From Methanobacteriota archaeon (GTDB taxonomy: Archaea; Thermoplasmatota; Thermoplasmata; RBG-16-68-12): a stretch of DNA of 6,719 nucleotides. The notes beneath the pieces are model-generated. The model worked only from the letters and a program-made list of their open reading frames with translations. It was not told the DNA's origin and searched no databases. The stretch lies in the NCBI GenBank assembly GCA_005878995.1, contig VBME01000101.1, forward strand, positions 1 to 6,719, read 5' to 3'. Position 1 is the stretch's first letter, and every line of letters starts with the position of its first letter. Shown piece after piece: positions 1-5,617 of the stretch. The position numbers and the translations under genes were made by a program.

Positions 1-1
1 G

Positions 2-613
2 ATGAACGGGGTCGTTGCGAAAGTGAACTTCGCGCTGGCTGGGCCACCGAAACTTCCCGCGGCAGGCGATAGCGTGCCCCCCCATTTCCGAGTCTGTCCC
101 TCCCTCGAATACATCGAGCGGGCGTACGACGACGCGAAGTACGGGCAGGCGTCGGGGAAGCCCGTCCTCGACGTGTTCGTCCCGACGGTCGTGGACCCGG
201 ACCTCGCGCCACCCGGAATGCATGTGATGTCGACCCAGGTGCAGTACACGCCGTACGCGCTGCGTCGCGGCGGGTGGGATACGGAGAGAGAGAAGCTCGC
301 CGACCGGGTCGTCACGATCCTCGCGGACCACATCCCCGGGTTCGAGCGGTTGGTCCTCGGTCGTCAGATCCTCACGCCCCTCGACCTCGAGGCGCGGTTC
401 GGGCTCACGGAGGGCCACATCTATCACGGGGAGATGACGTTGGACCAGTCCCTCTTCCTTCGGCCCGTGCCGGGGTGGTCTCGGTACCGGACCCCGATCG
501 ACGGCCTGTATCTGTGCGGTTCCGGCGCCCATCCCGGCGGGGGGATCACCGGAGCTCCAGGCCGGAACGCCGCACAGGAAATCCTGAAAGATTGGCCTCG
601 ACGTGGGCGGTGA
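2..613 (+). CDS. Phytoene desaturase-like FAD-dependent oxidoreductase, C-terminal part (left-truncated)
   Basis: This is the last 203 residues of an FAD-dependent amine-oxidase-fold protein of the phytoene dehydrogenase/PYROXD2-like group. Family members are usually around 500 residues, so the N-terminal Rossmann FAD-binding part lies outside the window. The ATG at base 2 is therefore probably an internal Met, not the true start. Visible support: the segment AKVNFALAGPPKLPA (residues 6-20) matches the 'K-[IV]-N-x-A-L-x-x-x-P' substrate-domain strand. The C-terminal FAD-contacting motif GLYLCGSGAHPGGGITGAPG (168-187), followed by RNAA, is diagnostic for this group. Such enzymes oxidise or isomerise polyenes or related hydrophobic substrates. 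The exact substrate cannot be read here, and a carotenoid role is not shown because no other carotenoid gene is visible. It ends in TGA, 71 bp before the peroxiredoxin gene on the same strand. Confidence 0.85.
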   Translation: MNGVVAKVNFALAGPPKLPAAGDSVPPHFRVCPSLEYIERAYDDAKYGQASGKPVLDVFVPTVVDPDLAPPGMHVMSTQVQYTPYALRRGGWDTEREKLADRVVTILADHIPGFERLVLGRQILTPLDLEARFGLTEGHIYHGEMTLDQSLFLRPVPGWSRYRTPIDGLYLCGSGAHPGGGITGAPGRNAAQEILKDWPRRGR

Positions 614-651
614 CCCCCAAGGAATGGACGCCTCCGCTCGGCCGGCACAAC

Positions 652-658
652 CTTTGAA
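652..658 (+). promoter_or_regulatory. Possible TATA-like element of the peroxiredoxin gene
   Basis: CTTTGAA is the most AT-rich stretch in the 71-bp gap before the peroxiredoxin ATG. Its centre is about 30 bp upstream, the spacing expected for an archaeal promoter with a very short or absent leader. No Shine-Dalgarno sequence precedes the ATG, which fits leaderless initiation. The match to a consensus box is weak, so this is a suggestion only. Confidence 0.3.
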
Positions 659-684
659 TCCAACGAGCGATTCGACCCTCTGCC

Positions 685-1146
685 ATGAGCGACCTGCTGG
701 AACCCGGCACGCAAGCCCCAGACTTTGAGGGGACGAACCAGGACGGCCTCCCCGTCCGGTTGCGGGACTTTCGAGGCAAGGCGGTCGTCCTGTACTTCTA
801 CCCGGAGGACGACACGCCGGGTTGCACCCGAGAATCGTGCGCATTCCGAGACGCCAGCGATGCCTTCCGGGAGAAGGGAGCCATCGTCCTGGGCATCAGC
901 GTCCAAGGCGAGTCGTCCCATCGCGCATTCCGGGACAAGTATCACCTGCCATTCGACCTCGTCGCCGATCCGGACAAGCGGATTTCCCGGGCGTACAACG
1001 CGTTGGGTCCGCTCGGGTTGGCGAAACGGGTCACGTACATCATCGGGCCGGACGGGAGGATCGCGGCGGCGTACCGGACCCTCGACCCGAAGTCCCACAG
1101 CCGAGAAGCCTTGCGAATCCTTACCGGGGCTGGGGGAAAGACATGA
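685..1146 (+). CDS. bcp: Peroxiredoxin, PrxQ/BCP subfamily (thioredoxin-dependent peroxidase)
   Basis: A 153-residue thiol peroxidase, full length for the PrxQ/BCP family, predicted to reduce hydrogen peroxide and organic hydroperoxides in the cytoplasm with electrons from a thioredoxin-like donor. The active site is YFYPEDDTPGCTRESC (residues 37-52). It holds the PxxxTxxC motif (P40, T44, peroxidatic Cys47) and a second cysteine at Cys52. The five-residue spacing is the hallmark of PrxQ enzymes that form an intramolecular disulfide within one helix. Arg115, in KRVTYIIGPDGRI, matches the conserved arginine that activates the peroxidatic thiolate. The N-terminus (G8-T-Q-A-P-D-F) also has the typical start of the family. 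ATG is chosen because homology begins immediately after it. The stop overlaps the next gene's ATG (ATGA), so the two are translationally coupled. Confidence 0.95.
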   Translation: MSDLLEPGTQAPDFEGTNQDGLPVRLRDFRGKAVVLYFYPEDDTPGCTRESCAFRDASDAFREKGAIVLGISVQGESSHRAFRDKYHLPFDLVADPDKRISRAYNALGPLGLAKRVTYIIGPDGRIAAAYRTLDPKSHSREALRILTGAGGKT

Positions 1147-1682
1147 CGGCCAACAAGGTGCAACTTCCTTCCGTCCGGATCCCCCGGATCATCCGGCTCC
1201 GGTATCACCCGTTCGTCGACCACTTCAAGGGGTTCGAGAAAGTGGAGGCCGTCCGGGCCATCTTCGGACCCAAGACGAACGAAGTCCTTCGGAAGCTCAA
1301 AGTCGAGTTCTTCTCGTCCCGGTGGGGGTTCATGGGGGTCAGCGATGAGGACGGTCACTTGCTCGTCTCGACCCACTACCTCCGGACCGGGAATCGTCGG
1401 GATATCTACCTCGACGTCGTCCACGAGCTCGTCCACGTGCGCCAGTTCCGCGAAGGCAAGGAGCTGTTCGCCGACGGCTTCGAGTACCCCGATTTGCCGA
1501 CGGAGATCGAGGCCTACCGGACGTGCATCGCCGAGGGCCGCCGGCTGGGGATGACGGACCGCGAGCTGTTCGACTACTTGAAGGTCGAGTGGATGAACGA
1601 CAAGGACGTTCGGCGGCTCGCCCGGAACGTCGGCGTGCGGCCGCCCCCGAAACGTCGACGCGCTGCTGGACGCAAGCGATAG
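1143..1682 (+). CDS. Small HExxH zincin-like putative metalloprotease/metal-binding protein
   Basis: A 179-residue protein that I do not recognise as a named family. Its ATG lies inside the ATGA overlap with the peroxiredoxin stop, which fixes the start even though the reading frame is open further upstream. Residues 91-101 read DVVHELVHVRQ, a classic HExxH zinc-metalloprotease helix (His94, Glu95, His98). About 23-25 residues on comes PTEIEAY, where Glu121 or Glu123 could be the third zinc ligand, as in gluzincin-type folds. The stretch before it (DEDGHLLVSTHYLRTGNRRDIYL) looks like the beta-strands that usually precede such a helix. The last 14 residues are very basic (8 Arg/Lys, with a PPPKRRR run), suggesting nucleic-acid or acidic-surface contact. 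No signal peptide or membrane helix is visible, so it is probably cytoplasmic. Co-translation with a peroxiredoxin hints at a role in oxidative protein damage, but that is inference. It could also be a non-catalytic metal-binding protein. Confidence 0.8.
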   Translation: MTANKVQLPSVRIPRIIRLRYHPFVDHFKGFEKVEAVRAIFGPKTNEVLRKLKVEFFSSRWGFMGVSDEDGHLLVSTHYLRTGNRRDIYLDVVHELVHVRQFREGKELFADGFEYPDLPTEIEAYRTCIAEGRRLGMTDRELFDYLKVEWMNDKDVRRLARNVGVRPPPKRRRAAGRKR

Positions 1683-1696
1683 AGGCCCTCCCGAGA
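1683..1696. other. 14-bp convergent junction between the zincin-like gene and dinB
   Basis: The plus-strand TAG (1680-1682) and the minus-strand TGA (1697-1699) face each other with 14 bp between them. There is no room for separate hairpin terminators, and no T-run is visible on either strand. The two transcripts probably overlap at their 3' ends. Confidence 0.6.
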
Positions 1697-2773
1697 TCAC
1701 TCGAACGAACTGAGCTGCGGCTGTTTCGTCTTCGGCCGCTGCAGGTGGGTGACGCGGACGCCCACGAGACGAACTCGGTGTCCCTCGTCGGCAAACTCGG
1801 CCGCGAGATCGTGAGCGACTTGGGCGAGAACCTCCTCGCTGAAGACATGCGACGGGAGCGTCCTCTCTCGAAGGTGCGTCTGAAATCCTTCGAAACGAAT
1901 CTTGATCCCGATGGTCTGGAACGTCGCGCCCTGGCCGCGGGCCCGCAAGAAGACGTTGTGGGCGACGTCTCGGAACGTCTTCTCGACGACGCTCCACTCG
2001 GACACGTCGCGATCAAAGGTTCGTTCGACGCTGATCGATTTCGGATCGGGACGCTCCTCCACGGGGAGCTCCTCCAACCCGCGCGCGATGGCCCAGAGCC
2101 AGATCGAGTTCTTGCCGAGCATTTTCTTCAGATTGGCGCCAGGAAAGCGCGCGAGTTCCCCGATCGTCCGGACGCCCGAACGCTCGAGGAGCTGCGCGGT
2201 TTTCACCCCGACCCCGCTAATCTTCGTGACCGGGAGCGGGTCCAGGAATCGGGTCACCTCCTCGGGACGAACGACCTTCAAGCCGTCCGGCTTCGCCAGA
2301 TCGGATGCAATCTTGGCGATGGATTTGTTAGGCCCGGCACCAATCGTGCATGCCAAACCCTCCCGCTCGCGCACGGCGGCCTTCACGCGGGCGGCGTACT
2401 CGGCGGCGCCGTCGAAGTCCCGCACCTTGGAGGTGACATCGAGGAACGCCTCGTCGATGCTCACATGTTCGAGGATATCGGCGTACGACCGCAAGACGTT
2501 CATCACGCTCTCCGAGACCGCCCCGTAGAGTTCGTAGTTCGGTCGGAGATACGTCGCCGTCGGAGCCTTCCGCCAGGCCATGCCAATTGGCATTCCACTT
2601 CGGATTCCGATTTGTCGGGCCTCGTAGCTCGACGCCATCACGACGCCCCGTCCCTTGCCTCCTTTCGGGTCCGCGCCTACAATAACGGGCTTGTTCGCGA
2701 GGTCCGGATTCTCACGCCGCTCGACGCTGACATAGAATGCGTCCATGTCCACGTGGAAAATCACACGAGGCAC
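1697..2773 (-). CDS. dinB: DNA polymerase IV, Y-family translesion polymerase with C-terminal PCNA-binding motif
   Basis: A complete 358-residue Y-family polymerase of the DinB/Dpo4/Dbh group, which copies past damaged template bases. The palm motif FHVDMDAFYVSVE (6-18) supplies catalytic Asp9 and the Tyr14 steric gate that excludes ribonucleotides. VSIDEAFLDV (104-113) supplies catalytic Asp107 and Glu108. Thumb-type helix-hairpin-helix sequence follows (ISGVGVKTAQLLERSGV, 185-201), then a little-finger domain from about 245 to 345. The last residues, QPQLSSF (351-357), fit a PIP box (Q-x-x-L-x-x-F) for the sliding clamp, as in archaeal homologues. The first codon is GTG, placed so that the N-terminal strand has family length. 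An alternative downstream ATG at Met10 would remove catalytic Asp9 and is rejected. A weak AT-rich box lies about 26 bp upstream with no Shine-Dalgarno site, so the message may be leaderless. Confidence 0.97.
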   Translation of the reverse strand: MPRVIFHVDMDAFYVSVERRENPDLANKPVIVGADPKGGKGRGVVMASSYEARQIGIRSGMPIGMAWRKAPTATYLRPNYELYGAVSESVMNVLRSYADILEHVSIDEAFLDVTSKVRDFDGAAEYAARVKAAVREREGLACTIGAGPNKSIAKIASDLAKPDGLKVVRPEEVTRFLDPLPVTKISGVGVKTAQLLERSGVRTIGELARFPGANLKKMLGKNSIWLWAIARGLEELPVEERPDPKSISVERTFDRDVSEWSVVEKTFRDVAHNVFLRARGQGATFQTIGIKIRFEGFQTHLRERTLPSHVFSEEVLAQVAHDLAAEFADEGHRVRLVGVRVTHLQRPKTKQPQLSSFE

Positions 2774-2796
2774 GCGGCCCCATCTGCCCGTCGGGC

Positions 2797-2801
2797 TAAA
2801 G
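2797..2801 (-). promoter_or_regulatory. Possible TATA-like core of the dinB promoter
   Basis: On the minus strand the sequence GGTCTTTAGC is centred about 26 bp before the GTG start of dinB, and no Shine-Dalgarno sequence lies between them. The position suits a leaderless archaeal promoter, but the match is short and sits in GC-rich DNA. Confidence 0.28.
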
Positions 2802-2821
2802 ACCTAGCGAACCGACGCGGT

Positions 2822-3256
2822 TCACTGCACACAGAACTCGTTGCCTTCCGGATCCTGCATGACGATGCAATACTCCTCGGGATCGTCCCAGACGCGCTGC
2901 TTCGTCGCCCCAAGTCCGAGAATCCGTTCGACCTCGGCGTCGACGCGTTTCACCCGTTCCTTCGGAGGAACCTTTCCTCCACCGGAAATGTTGATATCGA
3001 GATGCAGGCGGTTCTTCTTCGGCTTCGGCGTGTCCATCTGCTGGAAGTAGATCCGCGGGCCGACCTTCTCCGGATCAACGATTGCACCGGCACTGTTCCA
3101 CTCTGCTTCCGGCACTCCCCTCGCCTTGAGGAACTCGTGCCAGGTTGTGAAGCCCGCTGGCGGGTCCTGTTCCTTGTAGTGAAGAGCCGCTGCCCAGAAC
3201 TTCGCGAGCCGAGCCGGGTCTGCGCAGTCGAAGACGACTTGAATGGATGTTCCCAT
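2822..3256 (-). CDS. VOC (glyoxalase/bleomycin-resistance) family protein, Glyoxalase_6-like
   Basis: A 144-residue single-chain member of the vicinal oxygen chelate superfamily, resembling the Glyoxalase_6-type group. Visible signatures are the first-strand segment VVFDCADPARLAKFWAAAL (7-25), the linker and strand GPRIYFQQ (66-73), the second-module strand KNRLHLDI (81-88), and the closing DPEGNEFCV (135-143). This is two beta-alpha-beta-beta-beta modules, as expected. His85 and Glu140 sit where second-module metal ligands occur in VOC metalloenzymes. The first-module positions appear to be Gln6 and about Gln72 instead of the His/Glu pair of glyoxalase I, so metal binding and lactoylglutathione lyase activity are uncertain. 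The substrate is unknown: it could act on electrophiles, bind a drug, or be a non-enzymatic binder. The ATG is supported by a strong GGAGGT site 5 bp upstream. The gene lies 48 bp upstream of dinB on the same strand. Confidence 0.9.
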   Translation of the reverse strand: MGTSIQVVFDCADPARLAKFWAAALHYKEQDPPAGFTTWHEFLKARGVPEAEWNSAGAIVDPEKVGPRIYFQQMDTPKPKKNRLHLDINISGGGKVPPKERVKRVDAEVERILGLGATKQRVWDDPEEYCIVMQDPEGNEFCVQ

Positions 3257-3261
3257 AGACG

Positions 3262-3267
3262 ACCTCC
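3262..3267 (-). promoter_or_regulatory. Strong Shine-Dalgarno site of the VOC-family gene
   Basis: The minus strand reads GGAGGTCGTCTATG. This is a full anti-Shine-Dalgarno match with 5 bp to the ATG at 3256. It decides the start of the VOC gene and implies a transcript with a 5' leader, in contrast to dinB and the peroxiredoxin, which lack such a site. Confidence 0.75.
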
Positions 3268-3312
3268 CCGTCCCGATGACGAGAGCGTCAAAGCCCTTGT
3301 AGGTTGCGGCGT

Positions 3313-4134
3313 TTAGCCAAAGTCCCCCAGGCTCTTCTGCCCGGCGGGAGCCCCGGCCGCATTTGGGAACTCATATTCCATGAGTCCTGCGAGACGACGG
3401 AATTCGTTGACGCTACCCGGCCCGAAGCCCGCGTAATGGTTGTTGAAGAAGACGAGGGCACCTTTCACGGAGCCCTCCGACTCCTCGAGCTCCTTGTACC
3501 ACGAGCGCATCTCGGCAGACTTGTCCTTTTGGACCTCCTTGAATTCCGTAATCTCGCGATCCCCAACCATCCGAAGGTACACCTGGTCCGACGTCACCTC
3601 GCTCGGTGTCCGCAGATACTGATTCTCGGACCAGACCATCGAGACATTCCGGTCGCGCAGGAGCTTGTACACATCCTCTTGGAACCACGATTTGTGCCGG
3701 AACTCGATTGCGTGCGGGTACTTCGTGACCTCGAGGTTTCGAATGAAATCCTGCATCAGGGCCCAGTGGGAATCGAACTTGATCGAGGGCGGCAGCTGCG
3801 CGACCAAGGGACCGCACTTCTCCCGCAGCTCCTTCGCCGACGCGTAGAACCAGCCGAGGTTCTCGACGACCTCCTTGAGCTTCTTCTCATGCGTGATTCG
3901 CTTGGGCATCTTCATCGCGAAAAGGAATCCCGGCGGCGCGGACTTGTACCAGCCTTTCGTCATCGCGGGCCCGGGATTCCGGTAGAAGGACGAGTCGACC
4001 TCGACACAGTCGAAGACGCTCGAGTAAAGCCTGAGGTAGTCGGACTTCGGCGTGTCCGGCGGATAGAATCCGCCGAGCCAGTCGTCGTATCCCCAGCCGC
4101 TGCAGCCCACCCGCAGCTTGTCCTTTAGCGCCAT
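3313..4134 (-). CDS. DUF72 / YecE-family TIM-barrel protein
   Basis: A complete 273-residue member of the DUF72 (YecE-like) family, widespread in bacteria and archaea, whose biochemical role I cannot name. Family signatures are visible in order: VGCSGWGYDDWLGGFYP (9-25), the strand VFDCVEVDSSFYR (40-52), FLFAMKMPKRITHEK (70-84), LVAQLPPSIKFD (110-121), AIEFRHKSWF (142-151), VYLRMVGDR (185-193), and the C-terminal VFFNNHYAGFGPGS (228-241). The repeating strand-helix pattern and the acidic and aromatic residues at strand ends suit a TIM barrel with an active-site-like mouth. No signal peptide or membrane segment is present. The ATG is chosen because homology starts within ten residues of it. 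The gene is 56 bp upstream of the VOC gene on the same strand. It diverges from the antiporter gene across an 84-bp intergenic region. Confidence 0.95.
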   Translation of the reverse strand: MALKDKLRVGCSGWGYDDWLGGFYPPDTPKSDYLRLYSSVFDCVEVDSSFYRNPGPAMTKGWYKSAPPGFLFAMKMPKRITHEKKLKEVVENLGWFYASAKELREKCGPLVAQLPPSIKFDSHWALMQDFIRNLEVTKYPHAIEFRHKSWFQEDVYKLLRDRNVSMVWSENQYLRTPSEVTSDQVYLRMVGDREITEFKEVQKDKSAEMRSWYKELEESEGSVKGALVFFNNHYAGFGPGSVNEFRRLAGLMEYEFPNAAGAPAGQKSLGDFG

Positions 4135-4218
4135 GCCAAAGCTCGCACTACGGATAACGGCTCAAGAATGAATAAATAGCGCCTGGCCGGCTGGCCGCGT
4201 TTCCAGGCAGTTGACCGT
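4135..4218. promoter_or_regulatory. Divergent promoter region between the DUF72 gene and the antiporter
   Basis: These 84 bp separate two outward-facing genes and must hold both promoters. The only clearly AT-rich stretch is AAGAATGAATAAATAG (about 4164-4179). On the plus strand AATAAAT (4171-4177) could be the TATA box for the antiporter, leaving a leader of roughly 20 nt before the GTG. On the minus strand, candidates for the DUF72 gene are the same AT-rich stretch or the GTTATC near 4155, about 20 bp from its ATG. The GC-rich half next to the antiporter holds an inverted repeat listed separately. Transcription start sites are not known. Confidence 0.5.
4181..4208. repeat. Inverted repeat (6-bp arms) just before the antiporter start
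   Basis: GCCTGG (4181-4186) and CCAGGC (4203-4208) are perfect reverse complements separated by 16 bp that include CCGGCTGGCC. The dyad ends 10 bp before the GTG of the antiporter. It could be an operator or a leader hairpin that affects translation. GC-rich DNA often gives such short dyads by chance, so the functional claim is weak although the repeat itself is certain. Confidence 0.4.
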
Positions 4219-5517
4219 GTGGACCTGATTATCGGCCTGTTGATCATCTTCGTCTCCGCACGTGCAGGCGGGGAAGTGATGGAGAAGCTCCGTCAATCAC
4301 CGATGATTGGCGAGGTCCTGGCGGGGATTCTCGTGGGACCAATGGTCCTCGGCCTCATCAATCCGAATCCGGCGACCTCGTTCGGGAGCTCGTTGAACGT
4401 CGTCGCCAACCTTGGGGTCTTCGTCCTGGTCCTGCTAGCCGGAATCGAACTCGGGCGCGAAGGCCTGCGAAAGGCCTTACAGGAACGGAGCATGATCGTG
4501 GCCTTCGTCGAGTTCTTTCTCCCCTTCTCTCTCGGTTACAGTCTCGCCTCTGCACTTGGGATGACGCTCGTCCAATCGCTTTTCGTGGGCACTGCCCTCG
4601 CCGTGACGGCCCTCCCAGTCAGCGTCCGAATCCTCATGGATTTGAACCTGCTGAACTCGCGGCTCGGACGGGCAATCGTTTCCGTGGCGCTCGTGAACGA
4701 CCTCGTTGCGTTTGCGATGTTGGGCCTCGTCGTCCAATTCACAAATCTGGGCGCGTCGGCACCCGAAAGCGTCACCATCGGGCTCGTCGTCCTCAATAAC
4801 GTCCTATTCGTCGGACTCGTGTTCTGCGTCGCCACGATCCTGAAGCTCACGACTCGGTTAGGCCGCAATTCTGAGTCGTACATGCAGACCTTTGTCGCTA
4901 AGCTCCGCGGCCAAGAAGCGTCTTTCGCCTTGTGCATCGCGACCGCCCTTGGGCTCGGTGCCGCAGCCGAACTGCTAGGAATCCATTTCGCGGTCGGAGC
5001 GTTCTACGGCGGAATCCTCATGACGCCTCGACTGCTCGGCCAAGTCCAGTTCGACCGGATCCGGAGTGCGGTATCCTCCGTAACGTTCGGGCTCTTCGCT
5101 CCCATCTTCTTCGCCTTCGTGGGCGTGAAGCTGTCGATTACGCTCACGGCGTGGCCGCTGATCGTTGCAATCACGGCGGTCGCTTTCATCGGGAAGCTCC
5201 TGGGGGGCATCTTGGGCGGGACCGTCGCGGGATTTCGAGGCGCGCCGCTCCTAGCCCTGGGGGTGGGCTTGAACGCACGGGGGATGATGGAGCTCGTGCT
5301 CGCCCAGGTGGGCCTCGCAGCCGGCATCATCGACGCGGACTTCTATTCTGCCCTCGTAATCATGACCCTCACTACGACTCTTTGCACTCCGCCAATTCTG
5401 AAACGATTGATGCGGCGGTTCACGCTCGAGGACGTGATGCCGACGGTCCCGAGTCCTAGCGCATCGAGAGGAGTCCAGACTCCAAGCGTGATTTCACGAG
5501 ACGAGAGCGCGAGGTAG
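4219..5517 (+). CDS. Cation:proton antiporter, CPA superfamily (Na+/H+ exchanger domain, KefB/NapA-like)
   Basis: A 432-residue membrane protein with about 12-13 hydrophobic segments between residues 2 and 392, covering the whole Na+/H+ exchanger domain. It should swap protons for Na+ or K+ across the cell membrane for pH and salt balance. Helix 2 has PMIGEVLAGILVGP (28-41), typical of the CPA2 branch. TALPVSVRIL (130-139) resembles the unwound helix of the ion site. VALVNDLVAF (156-165) carries Asn160-Asp161 at the ion-binding position. GLNARGMMELVLAQVGL (350-366) holds the conserved Arg354 and Glu358, and Lys326 lies in the preceding helix. No TrkA/RCK nucleotide-binding domain follows, only a short polar tail (about 400-432), so it is the short form and not a KefB-length protein. 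The start is GTG, placed right before the first helix with no clear Shine-Dalgarno site. The transported ion is not determinable. Confidence 0.94.
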   Translation: MDLIIGLLIIFVSARAGGEVMEKLRQSPMIGEVLAGILVGPMVLGLINPNPATSFGSSLNVVANLGVFVLVLLAGIELGREGLRKALQERSMIVAFVEFFLPFSLGYSLASALGMTLVQSLFVGTALAVTALPVSVRILMDLNLLNSRLGRAIVSVALVNDLVAFAMLGLVVQFTNLGASAPESVTIGLVVLNNVLFVGLVFCVATILKLTTRLGRNSESYMQTFVAKLRGQEASFALCIATALGLGAAAELLGIHFAVGAFYGGILMTPRLLGQVQFDRIRSAVSSVTFGLFAPIFFAFVGVKLSITLTAWPLIVAITAVAFIGKLLGGILGGTVAGFRGAPLLALGVGLNARGMMELVLAQVGLAAGIIDADFYSALVIMTLTTTLCTPPILKRLMRRFTLEDVMPTVPSPSASRGVQTPSVISRDESAR

Positions 5518-5617
5518 CCCGCAATGTTGATTACTCGCACTCGTGCATCACGCGAACCATCCGAGTCGGGTTGGTCCGATCCGTTCTCCTGCGAATCAGC
5601 CTTCCCCTGGAGGACTC
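5518..5617 (+). other. Intergenic region before the small membrane protein
   Basis: These 100 bp follow the antiporter TAG. They contain a mildly AT-rich stretch ATGTTGATTA (5524-5533) that might be a promoter box, and a GGAGG ribosome-binding site at the end. An in-frame ATG at 5543 would add 25 residues to the next protein, but that stretch is rich in Pro, His, Ser and Arg and has no ribosome-binding site, so it is treated as non-coding. I see no T-run terminator, tRNA or repeat. Confidence 0.5.
5609..5613 (+). promoter_or_regulatory. Shine-Dalgarno site of the small membrane protein gene
   Basis: GGAGG ends 4 bp before ATG 5618 (GGAGGACTCATG). This favours 5618 over the upstream in-frame ATG at 5543, and it places the start directly before a basic-plus-hydrophobic N-terminal helix. 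Confidence 0.7.

Noticed and set aside
822..1142. An upstream in-frame extension of the zincin-like gene to ATG 822
   Set aside because: That stretch is out-of-frame translation of the peroxiredoxin gene. The ATGA overlap at 1143 is a natural coupled start.
942..1997. A 351-codon minus-strand open frame across the peroxiredoxin, the zincin-like gene and the end of dinB
   Set aside because: It runs antisense to two clear genes and crosses a convergent gene junction. The product is Arg/Asp/Pro-rich with no motif.
1523..3316. A 597-codon open frame on the plus strand, antisense to dinB and the VOC gene
   Set aside because: Its translation has no recognisable domain and is a compositionally odd Arg/Leu/Asp-rich mirror of two well-supported minus-strand genes. 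Long antisense frames are expected in GC-rich coding DNA.
3304..4128. A 274-codon plus-strand open frame opposite the DUF72 gene
   Set aside because: The minus-strand frame matches DUF72 motifs from end to end. The plus-strand product (runs of Leu, Glu, Arg, Val) matches nothing and is a shadow.
5530..5600. A possible tRNA or structured RNA in the gap after the antiporter
   Set aside because: Short GC stems such as GCAC-TC-GTGC occur, but there is no cloverleaf, no T-loop motif and no consistent pairing.
5543..5617. A longer N-terminus for the small membrane protein starting at ATG 5543
   Set aside because: The extra 25 residues are low-hydrophobicity and Pro/His/Arg-rich, there is no ribosome-binding site before 5543, and GGAGG stands right before ATG 5618.
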